In this document: positions 7,017 through 15,936 of the stretch, piece by piece | Layout of the letters: each line of letters begins with the position of its first letter | Position numbering within the stretch: the stretch's first letter is position 1 | Assembly: GCA_017436185.1 (NCBI GenBank) | Contig: JAFSDP010000011.1 | Coordinates: 1 to 64,000 of the forward strand | DNA from: Alistipes sp. | GTDB taxonomy: Bacteria; Bacteroidota; Bacteroidia; Bacteroidales; Rikenellaceae | Length of the DNA stretch: 64,000 bases | Direction: 5' to 3' | The notes under the pieces: generated by a model | The model's input: the letters and a program-made list of their open reading frames with translations, nothing else | What the model was told of the DNA's origin: nothing | Database searches by the model: none | Made by a program: the position numbers and the translations under genes

Positions 7017-9995
7017 TTACTCTTTTTTTGTTTCAAGCACGATTCCTCGGTTCGAGCGGCCGTCGATGATGACCTCCAGCGGCTCATCGAAGCTCACACG
7101 ACGCAGGTATTCACCCTCGTAGATGGCCTTTCGGCGATCCAACTCCTCTTTGCAGAAGAGTCCCTCGCCACGGAAGGGGTTGATGGTTAGGTAGCCAACA
7201 CCGAGCGAGGTGACATTTTGGAAAAAGTGGGTGCCCTGCGACGGCTCGATGTCGAACTCACGGATGCCGCACTCGACAATCACCTTCGCTTCGGAGATAT
7301 GGCCCCACTTGACGGGTACGCCGAGGAAGGGGTCCGACGAGCCCCAGCGGCCCGGGCCGACCAAGATATAGCCCCGACGCTCCTCGCGCATTTGGTTGTT
7401 CAGGGTCAGCAGCTCCTCCCCGATTTGCTCGGTGACGAGCGACGAGAACTTCTCGCTCTTGACGTAGATGATGTCGCGGATGTCGCCCATACGACCTACG
7501 CCGAGTGCTTGTTCGCCATAGACGAGGGCCGACGAAGGGTCGATTTCGCTCCAATCGACCGCTCGGTTCTCCTGGTTGTCGATGATGGGGCGGATTTGCA
7601 GCAGGTTGAAGATGCGCTCCTCGCCGGTGGCTACATCCATATTGACGGCAAACTCCACCTCGACGGGGCATCGCATCTCCTCGGCACCGATGCGGAGGAT
7701 GTCCGAAACGATGTCGGCCAATGGGAAGGTATTGTATTTCAGGATGTTGTTAAAGGTGATGACTCTTCGTCCGCTGTCGAACGGGCTGTCCGAGATACGC
7801 TCGTTGTCCCGATCCCACACCGAGGTGACATATTTCGTGTGGCGCAACTTTTCGATTTGTGTGAGGCGCAAGTGGCGCAGGTTGATGCCATCGTCAATCG
7901 ACGAGCGGAAGGCGGCAGGGTTCAAATCGAGTGCCAGCACCTCGTTTTGGGTCTCACGCAGGGCCAACTCGGCCGTCGAGGTTTGCAACACGTGTTGCGG
8001 ATAGCCGGGCGAGAAGCGCAACGTGCGACCTCCATCGACCACCAACTTACCCAATCCCATGGCAATGTTGCAGACGCCCTCTTCGGGTTGCTCGTCGCCG
8101 ATGGGGTAGTAGTTGATCGAGCGGGCCACGCCCGAGAGGGTCGGCATATAGAGTCCATCCTGCTCCGTACCGCAGACCTCTTGCAGGATGACGGCCATCT
8201 TCTCCTCCGAAATCAGGTTTTGCGACGACTGGATGTAGGCACGGCTCTCGGCAAAGAAGACCGAGGCATAGACGCTCTTGATGGCACGCAGCACGAGACG
8301 CAACATCTGATCCTCGTTCGATGTGTAGGGGATCATATAGGTCGAGTAGATGCCTGCAAAGGGTTGGTAGTGAGAATCCTCCAACTTCGACGACGAGCGA
8401 ATGGCCAATGGTGCACGCACCGTGCGGATGTAGGCTTTCAGCTCCTCTTGCAGCTTCAGCGGCACGGTCGAAGCGACAAACTCGGCCAGGATATCCTCGT
8501 CGTTCAACTCCTGCTCGAGCATCGGCTCCAGGCCGTTTTGGGCGATGAAGAGGTCGAAATACTCCGTGGCGATGACCACCGAACGGGGGATGAGAATACG
8601 CACGCCGGGGAATTTGTCGTATTGGCGGTGCTTGATGAGCATCGAGTTCATAAAGGCCAGACCACGTGCCTTGCCACCCAGCGAACCCTCGCCGATGCGG
8701 GCAAAGCCGACGGCATCGGTGTAGGTCGAGGCGTCGAAGCGGGCCACGACGCCCTGTCCGAGCAGGGTGCGGTAGTCGCGAATGGCATTGACAATCGAGC
8801 GACGGTGCTCCTCGGTAGAGGAGAAGTGGCTCTTGTTGTATTGGCGAATAGAGGCGGCCAGCGCAAACAAACCTCTGGAGTAGAGCCACTTCGAGAGGTG
8901 GTTTTGCGAGGTGTGGTACTCGAAGGCTGCCTGTGGAATGGAGGCAATCATCTGCTGCATCTCCGTTAAATCCTTGGCTCGTGCCACTTCGGCACCCGTC
9001 TTCGGGTCACGGAAGATGAAGTCGCCAAAGGCAAATTCGGCGGTGATGAAGTCGCGCAACTCGGAGAGGAGCGTCTTCGAATTTTTGGCAATGAAGCCAG
9101 CACCGAGTTGATGGGCCGTCGAGCGGAAATCGGTCTGTGAGGATTGCAGCAGCACGGGCATCAGCGGGTTGTCGCCCTTGATGTAGCGGCACAGCTCGAT
9201 GCCGGCATCCAGCCGCTCGGTGGCGGGCGGATCGTTGGGGTGCATCACAAAACCTACGTCCGAGATGACACCCAGCAGGTTCTTCTTGTAGCGGTCGTAG
9301 AGCGTAGCAGCCTCCTCGTAGCTCGTGGCCAGCAGCACCTTCGGGCGGGCACGCTTGCGCAAGATTTGCTGCTGTTCGTTGTAGGCATCCTTCAAAAAGG
9401 CGGTGTTTTGCAGCAGCAGCAACTTATACAGCTCGGGCAGGTAGCTCGAATAGAAACGAATCGAATCCTCGACCAACAGGATGGCCTGCACGCCTCCCTG
9501 CTCGATATCCTCGGCGGCATTCATCTTATCCTCCACGAGTTTGATGATGGCGATAATCAGGTCGGCGTTGCCGTGCCAGCAGAAGATGTAGTCCAATCCC
9601 GAGCGGTCTTGCTCCTCGATGCGGCGATAGATATCCTTTGAGAAAGAGGTCAAAAGGGCCACCGGAATCTGCCACCGCTCACGGACCATTCGGCCAAAGG
9701 CGAATACATCCGGTTCGCCGATGTTGTACATCGTCAGGATGAAGTCGAACGAGGGGTCGTTCTCCAACAACTCCAATGCCTCCTTGGTCGAGCTGACACG
9801 GGTCAGTGCCGGCGGGTTTGAGAGGTTCAGATCCATATATTCGCGGTTGATTTGCGATTCGATATGGCCATCCTCCTCCAAAATATAGCCGTCGTACGAT
9901 GAGCAAACCAACAGGATGCGGTGGATGCGGTACTTCATAAAGCGATGGGTGTGTTTCCCATTGTCGGAGCTGTATTTTTCGAGCGATTGTTGCAT
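7017..9995 (-). CDS. Receiver-receiver-PPDK_N fusion (PEP synthase-like phosphotransfer protein)
   Basis: A 992-residue cytoplasmic protein. The first ~330 residues hold two receiver-like segments. The first (HRILLVCSSYD, about 25-150) has ILTMYNIGEPD where the phospho-Asp should be, so it is degenerate. The second (AILLVEDSIRFY, about 165-320) keeps acidic ED, an Asp in VISDVGF and a Lys in GFIAKNS. From about 435 comes a pyruvate phosphate dikinase ATP-grasp domain with EGSLGGKARGLAFM, AIRSSSKLEDSHYQPFAGIY and AVILQEVCGTE. The C-terminus carries GPGRWGSSDPFLGVPV and EPSQGTHFFQN. The swivelling phosphohistidine domain and the PEP/pyruvate-binding barrel of true PEP synthase are not seen. I chose the Met at 9995 because the -7 box at 10028-10021 lies between it and the upstream in-frame Met. 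Role unknown; perhaps a signal-gated ATP-dependent phosphotransferase. Confidence 0.85.
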   Translation of the reverse strand: MQQSLEKYSSDNGKHTHRFMKYRIHRILLVCSSYDGYILEEDGHIESQINREYMDLNLSNPPALTRVSSTKEALELLENDPSFDFILTMYNIGEPDVFAFGRMVRERWQIPVALLTSFSKDIYRRIEEQDRSGLDYIFCWHGNADLIIAIIKLVEDKMNAAEDIEQGGVQAILLVEDSIRFYSSYLPELYKLLLLQNTAFLKDAYNEQQQILRKRARPKVLLATSYEEAATLYDRYKKNLLGVISDVGFVMHPNDPPATERLDAGIELCRYIKGDNPLMPVLLQSSQTDFRSTAHQLGAGFIAKNSKTLLSELRDFITAEFAFGDFIFRDPKTGAEVARAKDLTEMQQMIASIPQAAFEYHTSQNHLSKWLYSRGLFALAASIRQYNKSHFSSTEEHRRSIVNAIRDYRTLLGQGVVARFDASTYTDAVGFARIGEGSLGGKARGLAFMNSMLIKHRQYDKFPGVRILIPRSVVIATEYFDLFIAQNGLEPMLEQELNDEDILAEFVASTVPLKLQEELKAYIRTVRAPLAIRSSSKLEDSHYQPFAGIYSTYMIPYTSNEDQMLRLVLRAIKSVYASVFFAESRAYIQSSQNLISEEKMAVILQEVCGTEQDGLYMPTLSGVARSINYYPIGDEQPEEGVCNIAMGLGKLVVDGGRTLRFSPGYPQHVLQTSTAELALRETQNEVLALDLNPAAFRSSIDDGINLRHLRLTQIEKLRHTKYVTSVWDRDNERISDSPFDSGRRVITFNNILKYNTFPLADIVSDILRIGAEEMRCPVEVEFAVNMDVATGEERIFNLLQIRPIIDNQENRAVDWSEIDPSSALVYGEQALGVGRMGDIRDIIYVKSEKFSSLVTEQIGEELLTLNNQMREERRGYILVGPGRWGSSDPFLGVPVKWGHISEAKVIVECGIREFDIEPSQGTHFFQNVTSLGVGYLTINPFRGEGLFCKEELDRRKAIYEGEYLRRVSFDEPLEVIIDGRSNRGIVLETKKE

Positions 9996-10020
9996 AGTTC
10001 TACGGTGGGGTTGTTTAGAA

Positions 10021-10028
10021 CAAATATA
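10021..10028 (-). promoter_or_regulatory. -7 box for the receiver-PPDK_N gene
   Basis: TATATTTG on the minus strand, 25 bases before the start codon at 9995; it settles the start-site choice. Confidence 0.75.
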
Positions 10029-10091
10029 CACAAAAATCGTTTTGGTCGGCTATTTTTTTTCGATTTTATTGGCCGTGTGGGGAATAAATAG

Positions 10092-10099
10092 TATTTTTA
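10092..10099 (+). promoter_or_regulatory. Probable -7 box for the DUF5020/azgA run
   Basis: TATTTTTA differs from TAnnTTTG at the last base. A TTG (-33 element) lies 20 bases upstream at 10069-10071. The ATG is at 10126. Confidence 0.55.
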
Positions 10100-10125
10100 C
10101 GCTACGAAACTAATCCCGAAACACC

Positions 10126-10863
10126 ATGAAGAAGATACTGTGGGTTGCCCTGTTGCTCTTTTCGGTGCCGACGCTGGCGCAAAATGTGCAGTTGCACTAC
10201 GATTTCGGACGCTCGCTTTACAGCGAATTGGACGACACGGCCGACCGGGATGGACGTGCCACGCTGACCACCACCGTGGAGATGTTCCGTCCCGACAAGT
10301 TCGGCTCAACCTTCTTTTTTGTCGATTTGGACTACGACGATGGTGTGAGCGGTGCCTATTGGGAGATTGCTCGTGAACTGAACTTCTGGCAGGAGTCGAA
10401 GTGGAATTGGCTGTCGCTGCACGTGGAGTACAACGGCGGTCTGAATCGTGAGGTGGGCAGCTACAACGACGCCTACCTGGCCGGTTTGACCTACTCGGGC
10501 CACTCGAAAGACTTCTCGAAGACCTGGTCGTTGTCGGTGATGTACAAACACATCCCCCATACGGTCGATGCCGATGGCGAGCGTGCTACGGCCAACTTCC
10601 AGATTACGGGTGTGTGGGGCATCTCGTTTGCCGAGGGGTGGGGCTCCTTCTCGGGATTTGTCGATTTTTGGCGGGAGTGTCGCCCCTGGCAGGGTACGAC
10701 CCACATTCTTCTGGCCGAGCCGCAGTTGTGGCTCAACCTGAACAAAATCAAGGGGTGGAACAACATCAACCTCAGCATCGGTACCGAGCTGGAGCTGTCG
10801 AACAACTTTGTCGCCGAGGGCTTCTATGCCATTCCGACGGTGGCTGCCAAGTGGACCTTCTAA
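10126..10863 (+). CDS. DUF5020 family outer-membrane barrel (Tsx-like)
   Basis: A 245-residue protein with a signal peptide (about 1-18, ending PTLAQ), then alternating aromatic/polar strands typical of an outer-membrane beta-barrel, and the C-terminal Phe (AAKWTF) expected of a BAM client. It belongs to the DUF5020 family of Bacteroidales, which I recall as resembling nucleoside channel Tsx. It lies 44 bases upstream of a purine-base permease on the same strand, which fits an outer-membrane pore for nucleosides or bases feeding that permease. The barrel is well supported by sequence; the nucleoside substrate rests on family memory and context. Confidence 0.82.
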   Translation: MKKILWVALLLFSVPTLAQNVQLHYDFGRSLYSELDDTADRDGRATLTTTVEMFRPDKFGSTFFFVDLDYDDGVSGAYWEIARELNFWQESKWNWLSLHVEYNGGLNREVGSYNDAYLAGLTYSGHSKDFSKTWSLSVMYKHIPHTVDADGERATANFQITGVWGISFAEGWGSFSGFVDFWRECRPWQGTTHILLAEPQLWLNLNKIKGWNNINLSIGTELELSNNFVAEGFYAIPTVAAKWTF

Positions 10864-10907
10864 GCTGTAAATGAATCAACAACAATAACCGTCAATCACT
10901 AACCCCT

Positions 10908-12200
10908 ATGTTGAAAAAACTCTTCGGGTTCGATTCCACGAAACACAATGTGCGCACCGAGGTGCTGGCCGGTATTACCACCTTCTTGACGATGTCCTAC
11001 ATCCTGGCCGTCAATCCCAATATGTTTAAGGAGTTGGAGGGTATGCCCGGTGGTGCCGTCTTTACCTCGACGGCTCTGGCGGCCATCGTTGGTACGTTGG
11101 TAATGGCTCTGTGGGGCAAGCTCCCCTTTGCTCTGGCTCCGGGTATGGGGCTGAATGCCTTTTTTGTCTATACGGTATGTATGGGTATGGGCTATTCGTG
11201 GCAGTTTGCCCTGACGGCCGTCTTGATTGAGGGTCTTATCTTTATTCTGCTCACCGTTACCAACGTGCGGGAAGCCATTGTGAATGCCATTCCCGGCGCG
11301 TTGAAAAACGCCATCGGAGCAGGTATCGGACTCTTTATCGCCTTCGTGGGGCTGAAGAATGCGGGTGTGATTGTCGATAATTCGGCGACGCTCGTGACGC
11401 TGGGCGAGGTGACCAAGGGGAGTGCCTTGTTGGCCTTGATAGGTCTGATTATCACGGCCGTGATGGTGGCCAAGAATGTGCGTGGCGCCATGCTGCTCGG
11501 CATCCTGGTTACGACCCTCATCGGTATCCCGATGGGCATCACGCAGTGGGGTGGGATAGTTTCGTTGCCCCACTCCATTGAGCCGCTGATGTTCCAATTC
11601 GAATGGAATCACATCTTTACGCTCGATATGTTGGCCGTCGTCTTCACGTTCCTCTTTATCGACCTGTTCGATACGGTGGGTACGTTGGTCGGTGTCTGTG
11701 TCAAGGCCGATATGATTGGCTCGGATGGAAAGATTCCCCGCCTCAAGCAGGCCTTTATGGCTGATGCCATCGCCACGACCGTAGGTGCCTGCATCGGCAC
11801 CTCGACCACGACGACCTACGTCGAGAGTGCCTCGGGTGTGACGCAGGGCGGACGTACCGGTTTGACGGCCTTCGTAGCCGCCTGCTGCTTTGCCGTTGCC
11901 CTCTTCTTCTCGCCCCTGTTCCTGGCTATTCCCGCCGCAGCCACCGCCCCCGTGCTGGTGATTGTGGGATTGTTTATGTTGGAGCCCGTGCGCAACATTC
12001 CCTTCAACGACTTCTCGGAGTCGATTCCCGCCTTCGTATGTATTGTGGCCATGCCGCTTACCTACTCCATTTCGGACGGTATTTTGTTGGGTATGATCAG
12101 CTATGTGGCAGTGAATATCTGTTGCGGTAAAATCAAGAAGATTCCGGTGGTGTCGATACTGCTGGCCATCCTCTTTGTACTGAAATATATCTTTATCTAA
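10908..12200 (+). CDS. AzgA-type NCS2 purine permease (adenine/guanine/hypoxanthine)
   Basis: A 430-residue inner-membrane permease of the AzgA branch of nucleobase-cation symporters. It opens with the family signature RTEVLAGITTFLTMSYIL and carries PGMGLNAFF near 85, about 12-14 hydrophobic segments, a DLFDTVGTLVGV segment near 250 and GTSTTTTYVESASGV near 300, both diagnostic of the branch. Relatives import hypoxanthine, guanine or adenine with protons. The upstream DUF5020 barrel probably supplies the outer-membrane step, and a GNAT-like gene follows after 9 bases, so they are likely co-transcribed. The precise base preference cannot be read from the sequence. Confidence 0.92.
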   Translation: MLKKLFGFDSTKHNVRTEVLAGITTFLTMSYILAVNPNMFKELEGMPGGAVFTSTALAAIVGTLVMALWGKLPFALAPGMGLNAFFVYTVCMGMGYSWQFALTAVLIEGLIFILLTVTNVREAIVNAIPGALKNAIGAGIGLFIAFVGLKNAGVIVDNSATLVTLGEVTKGSALLALIGLIITAVMVAKNVRGAMLLGILVTTLIGIPMGITQWGGIVSLPHSIEPLMFQFEWNHIFTLDMLAVVFTFLFIDLFDTVGTLVGVCVKADMIGSDGKIPRLKQAFMADAIATTVGACIGTSTTTTYVESASGVTQGGRTGLTAFVAACCFAVALFFSPLFLAIPAAATAPVLVIVGLFMLEPVRNIPFNDFSESIPAFVCIVAMPLTYSISDGILLGMISYVAVNICCGKIKKIPVVSILLAILFVLKYIFI

Positions 12201-12209
12201 AAAAATAGA

Positions 12210-13448
12210 ATGAAACCAAGTATTTCGTTGGAGGTTGTGACCACTCCTGCCCAGATTCGTGAGTGGATCGACTTCCCCAAAAAGGGGCTTTATGCCGATT
12301 ATCCCAATTGGGTCTGCCCGCTCGACACAGATGTCGAGAAGGTTTTTGACCCTGCCAAAAATGAACTCTTTGCCGAGGGTGAGGCGATTCGTTTCGTGGT
12401 TCGCAACCATGCCGGACAGGTTTTAGGTCGCATTGCCGCCTTCTACAACCGCCAGCAGGCCTCCATCGAGGAGCAGCCGACGGGTGGTTGCGGCTTCTTC
12501 GAGTCGGTTGATGACCAGGAGGTAGCCAATCTGCTCTTCACGGCTGCCCGTGATTGGCTCAAAGAGAGGGGTATGGAGGCGATGGACGGCCCGATTAACT
12601 TTGGTGCACGCCGTGATTGGTGGGGCCTGCTGGTTGAGGGTTTCGAGTACCAGCCCCTCTATATGAACCCCTACAATCCCCCCTATTACAAGGCGCTGTT
12701 CGAGAACTTCGGCTTTTGTAACTACTTCAACCAGCATACCTACAATTGGATTGTGGGTCAGACCGAGGCTTCGCAGCGCATCCACGACCGTGCCGCCCGC
12801 CTGCTGGCCGATCCGGCCTACCACATCGACCCCATCGATCCGAAGCGTATGCCCGAAATGGCCGAGGCCTTCCGCCAGATCTACAACAAGGCTTGGTCGT
12901 TGTTCTCGGGCGTGAAGCAGATGGAGAAGGAGGAGGCACAGCAGATGCTTCAGATGTTGAAACCCATCATCGACCCCCGCATCATTCTGTTTGCCTACCA
13001 CAACGACACGCCGATTGGCTTCTTTGTGACCGTTCCCGACCTGAACCGCCTGATTTACAAGTTTAACGGTAAATTTGGCTGGTGGCAGAAATTGCAGCTG
13101 ATTTGGAACCTGAAGGTCCGCAAGTCGTGCGACCGTGTCTTCGGCATCATCTTCGGTATTTCGCCCGACTACCAGGGCAAGGGTGTCGAGTCGGCCATTA
13201 TGTCGCGCTACCACGCCTTCGTGCAGTCGCCCGAGAACGAATACAAGACCATCGAGATGGCTTGGATTGGCGACTTCAACCCCGTGATGAACCGTATGCT
13301 GACGAGCTACGCAGGTGCCGAGTGCCACAAGATGCACACCACCTACCGCTACCTCTTCGACCGTGAAAAGGAGTTCAAACGTTGTCCCCGCCTCGGTTTG
13401 AAGCGCAAGGAGCGTCCTGCCGCCCCCGCTGCGGAGGAGCAGAAGTAA
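12210..13448 (+). CDS. GNAT-like N-acetyltransferase family protein
   Basis: A 412-residue soluble protein of a family found widely in Bacteroidetes and assigned to the GNAT acetyltransferase superfamily. The C-terminal part carries a GNAT-like strand-loop-helix, GIIFGISPDYQGKGVESAIM (about 310-335), where QGKG occupies the acetyl-CoA phosphate-binding loop. The N-terminal part (FVVRNHAGQVLGRIAAFYN) may be a second, degenerate GNAT fold. Conserved blocks MDGPINFGARRDWWGLLVEGF and YNPPYYKALFENFGF are typical of the family. It starts 9 bases after the permease and 26 bases before gcvT. Substrate unknown. Confidence 0.75.
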   Translation: MKPSISLEVVTTPAQIREWIDFPKKGLYADYPNWVCPLDTDVEKVFDPAKNELFAEGEAIRFVVRNHAGQVLGRIAAFYNRQQASIEEQPTGGCGFFESVDDQEVANLLFTAARDWLKERGMEAMDGPINFGARRDWWGLLVEGFEYQPLYMNPYNPPYYKALFENFGFCNYFNQHTYNWIVGQTEASQRIHDRAARLLADPAYHIDPIDPKRMPEMAEAFRQIYNKAWSLFSGVKQMEKEEAQQMLQMLKPIIDPRIILFAYHNDTPIGFFVTVPDLNRLIYKFNGKFGWWQKLQLIWNLKVRKSCDRVFGIIFGISPDYQGKGVESAIMSRYHAFVQSPENEYKTIEMAWIGDFNPVMNRMLTSYAGAECHKMHTTYRYLFDREKEFKRCPRLGLKRKERPAAPAAEEQK

Positions 13449-13474
13449 GAGAAACGAAAAAACACCTAAATACT

Positions 13475-14569
13475 ATGAAAACTACCGTTTTTACCAAGTA
13501 CCACATCGCAAATGGAGCCAAGATGGCCGAGTTTGCAGGTTATAATATGCCCATCGAGTTTACGGGTATCAACGCCGAACATATGGCTGTGCGTGAGGGG
13601 GCAGGCGTCTTCGACGTGAGCCATATGGGCGAGATTTGGGTCAAGGGCCCGCAGGCTACGGCCCTTTTGCAGCGCATCACCACGAACGACGTAGAGAAAC
13701 TCTTCGACGGCAAGGTACAATATACCTGTATGCCCAACGGTCGTGGCGGTATCGTGGATGATATTTTGGTCTATCGTGTCAATGGGGAGTGCTACCTGTT
13801 GTGCGTCAATGCCGCCAACATCGCCAAGGATTGGGACCACATTGTTGCCGAGGGTAAGCAGTTCGGTATGGAGGCCGGCAAGGAGCTTTACAACGCCTCG
13901 GACGAGATTTGCCAGCTGGCCATTCAGGGTCCTTTAGCGATGAAGATTGTCCAGAAGATGTGTGCCGAGCCGGTTGAGGAGATGGAGTACTACACCTTCC
14001 GCCACATCGAGGTGGCAGGTTGCCGTGCCATTCTCTCGATTACGGGCTATACGGGCTCGGGCGGTTGCGAGATTTATGTAGCGAACGAGGATGGCGACAA
14101 ACTCTGGGAGGCGCTGTGGGCTGCCGGTGAGGAGTACGGCCTGAAGAACATCGGTCTGGGTGCGCGTGATACGCTGCGTCTGGAGAAGGGTTTTTGCCTG
14201 TACGGCAACGACATCGACGATACGACGTCCCCCTTGGAGGCAGGTCTGGGTTGGATTACCAAGTTTGCCGAGGGCAAGCAGTTCATCGACCGTGAGAAGA
14301 TGGAGGCCCTGAAGGCCAACGGCGTGGAGCGCAAGCTGGTGGGTCTGAAGCTCATCGGTCGCGGTGTGCCTCGTCACGGCTACCCGCTCGCCACGATGGA
14401 GGGCGAGGAGATTGGTGTCGTTACATCGGGTACGATGTCGCCCTGCCTGAAGCAGGGTATCGCCCTGGGCTATGTGAAGAGCCCCTACGCCAAGGTGGGT
14501 ACCCACGTGGCTGTGGTAATTCGTGAGCGACTGATCGAGGCCGAGGTGGTCAAGATTCCCTTTGTATAA
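13475..14569 (+). CDS. gcvT: Glycine cleavage system T protein (aminomethyltransferase)
   Basis: A 364-residue folate-dependent enzyme that takes the aminomethyl group from lipoylated H protein, releasing ammonia and 5,10-methylene-THF. Family motifs: EFAGYNMPIEF near 15, GVFDVSHMGEI near 45 with the catalytic-region Asp in the D-V-S-H stretch, SITGYTGSGGCEIYV near 190, GLGARDTLRLEKGFCLYGND near 225, and the C-terminal barrel VTSGTMSPCLKQGIALGYV. The Met at 13475 fits the conserved family start. gcvH, gcvP and lpd are not adjacent, so the T protein is separated from its system; instead metY follows 10 bases later. Confidence 0.95.
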   Translation: MKTTVFTKYHIANGAKMAEFAGYNMPIEFTGINAEHMAVREGAGVFDVSHMGEIWVKGPQATALLQRITTNDVEKLFDGKVQYTCMPNGRGGIVDDILVYRVNGECYLLCVNAANIAKDWDHIVAEGKQFGMEAGKELYNASDEICQLAIQGPLAMKIVQKMCAEPVEEMEYYTFRHIEVAGCRAILSITGYTGSGGCEIYVANEDGDKLWEALWAAGEEYGLKNIGLGARDTLRLEKGFCLYGNDIDDTTSPLEAGLGWITKFAEGKQFIDREKMEALKANGVERKLVGLKLIGRGVPRHGYPLATMEGEEIGVVTSGTMSPCLKQGIALGYVKSPYAKVGTHVAVVIRERLIEAEVVKIPFV

Positions 14570-14579
14570 ACCCTTGTAG

Positions 14580-15866
14580 ATGGATACCAAGAAATACCGT
14601 TTCGAGACCCGCCAGATTCACGCCGGGCTCGACCCGCAGATTGAGAACGGCTCACGTGGTGTAGGCATCTACCCGACGGCCGCCTACCGTTTCAAGAGCT
14701 GCGACTATGCCGCCCGCCTCTTCGAGCTGTCGGAGGGGGGCAACATCTATACCCGCCTGCAAAACCCCACCACGTCGGCCTACGAGGAGCGCATCGCCGC
14801 CCTCTACGGGGCTGTGGGTGCGTTGGCCGTAAGTTCGGGTATGTCGGCCATCCTTTTGACCGTCACGGCCCTGGCCAAGCAGGGTGATAACATCGTTGCC
14901 TCGCCCTACCTCTATGGCGGTACCTACAACCAGTTCCGCATCTCACTGCGCAACCTGGGCATCGAGGTGCGCATCGCCCAAGGCGAAGAGCCGGCCGATT
15001 TTGAGGCCCTTTGCGACGAGAAGACCAAGGCTATCTATGTCGAGAGTATGGGCAATCCCACCTGCGCCGTGTTGGATTTGGAGGGCATTGCCGAGGTGGC
15101 CAAGCGTCAGGATGTCCCCTTTGTGGTCGATAACACGTTTGGTGCGGCAGGTTACCTGTGCAACCCCTTCGATTGGGGTGCCAACATCGTGGTCGATTCG
15201 GCTACCAAGTGGATTAACGGCCACGGCACGGCGATGGGCGGTGTGATTGTCGATGGTGGCAACTACAACTGGGGCAACGGCAAATTCCCCCAGATTGACG
15301 GCCCTTCGGAGGGGTACCACGGCCTGAACTTCTACGAGGCCTTCGGTGCTGCCGCCTTTGTTGTGAAGTGTCGTGTGGATGGGCTGCGTGACTTCGGTTG
15401 CTGCCCCTCGCCCTTCGATGCCTACCTGATGATGATTGGTCTGGAGACCCTCTCGCTGCGTGTTAAGCAGGAGGTGGAGACGACGTGGCGCCTGGCCGAG
15501 TATTGCCGCTCGCACCCCAAGGTGGAGCGTGTGAGCTTCGTGGGCTTCGAGGATCATCCGAGTTACAAGCACGCCAAAAAATACTTCCGCTTCGGCTCGT
15601 CGGCTGTTTTTACTGTCGAGTTGAAGGGTACGTTGGAGAGTACGGTGCAGTTTGTGGAGTCGCAGAAGTTGGCGGCCCATATGACGATGATTGGCGACTC
15701 GATTACGGTCATCACGCACCCCGCTTCGACGACCCACAAGCAGCTTTCGGAGGCCGATTTGAAGGCGGCAGGTGTCACCCCGACCCTGCTGCGTATCTCG
15801 GCAGGTCTGGAGCACGCCGACGACCTGATCGAGGATTTCGAGGCCGCCTTTGCCTGCGTGGAGTAG
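14580..15866 (+). CDS. metY: O-acetylhomoserine sulfhydrylase / aminocarboxypropyltransferase
   Basis: A 428-residue PLP enzyme of the Cys/Met metabolism family. It makes homocysteine from O-acetylhomoserine and sulfide. Motifs: ETRQIHAGLDPQ at the start, YPTAAYRF, NIYTRLQNPTT near 60, ALAVSSGMSAI near 85, FVVDNTFGAAGYLCNPFDWG near 185 and the PLP lysine in DSATKWINGHGTAMGG near 208. Length and the large insert after the lysine fit MetY rather than the shorter MetB/MetC. It is the last gene of the forward run starting at 10126 and is closed by a strong terminator. One-carbon (gcvT) and methionine metabolism are thus side by side. Confidence 0.94.
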   Translation: MDTKKYRFETRQIHAGLDPQIENGSRGVGIYPTAAYRFKSCDYAARLFELSEGGNIYTRLQNPTTSAYEERIAALYGAVGALAVSSGMSAILLTVTALAKQGDNIVASPYLYGGTYNQFRISLRNLGIEVRIAQGEEPADFEALCDEKTKAIYVESMGNPTCAVLDLEGIAEVAKRQDVPFVVDNTFGAAGYLCNPFDWGANIVVDSATKWINGHGTAMGGVIVDGGNYNWGNGKFPQIDGPSEGYHGLNFYEAFGAAAFVVKCRVDGLRDFGCCPSPFDAYLMMIGLETLSLRVKQEVETTWRLAEYCRSHPKVERVSFVGFEDHPSYKHAKKYFRFGSSAVFTVELKGTLESTVQFVESQKLAAHMTMIGDSITVITHPASTTHKQLSEADLKAAGVTPTLLRISAGLEHADDLIEDFEAAFACVE

Positions 15867-15886
15867 CGCATAAGTGCCGATGAAAA

Positions 15887-15921
15887 GAAAAAGCGGAGGA
15901 ATCGTTCCTCCGCTTTTTTTG
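15887..15921. terminator. Bidirectional terminator between metY and the alpha/beta hydrolase
   Basis: AAAAAGCGGAGGA pairs with TCCTCCGCTTTTT around a short loop, with T-runs on both strands, between two convergent genes. Confidence 0.9.
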
Positions 15922-15936
15922 TGTTTCGTGCGACGG

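Noticed and set aside
7218..8969. 583-codon plus-strand frame inside the receiver-PPDK_N gene
   Set aside because: Shadow of the real minus-strand gene; composition and lack of motifs do not support a protein.
10899..12410. 503-codon antisense frame over the AzgA permease gene
   Set aside because: Low-complexity His/Gln/Gly/Arg product, no start region or promoter; shadow of the permease gene.
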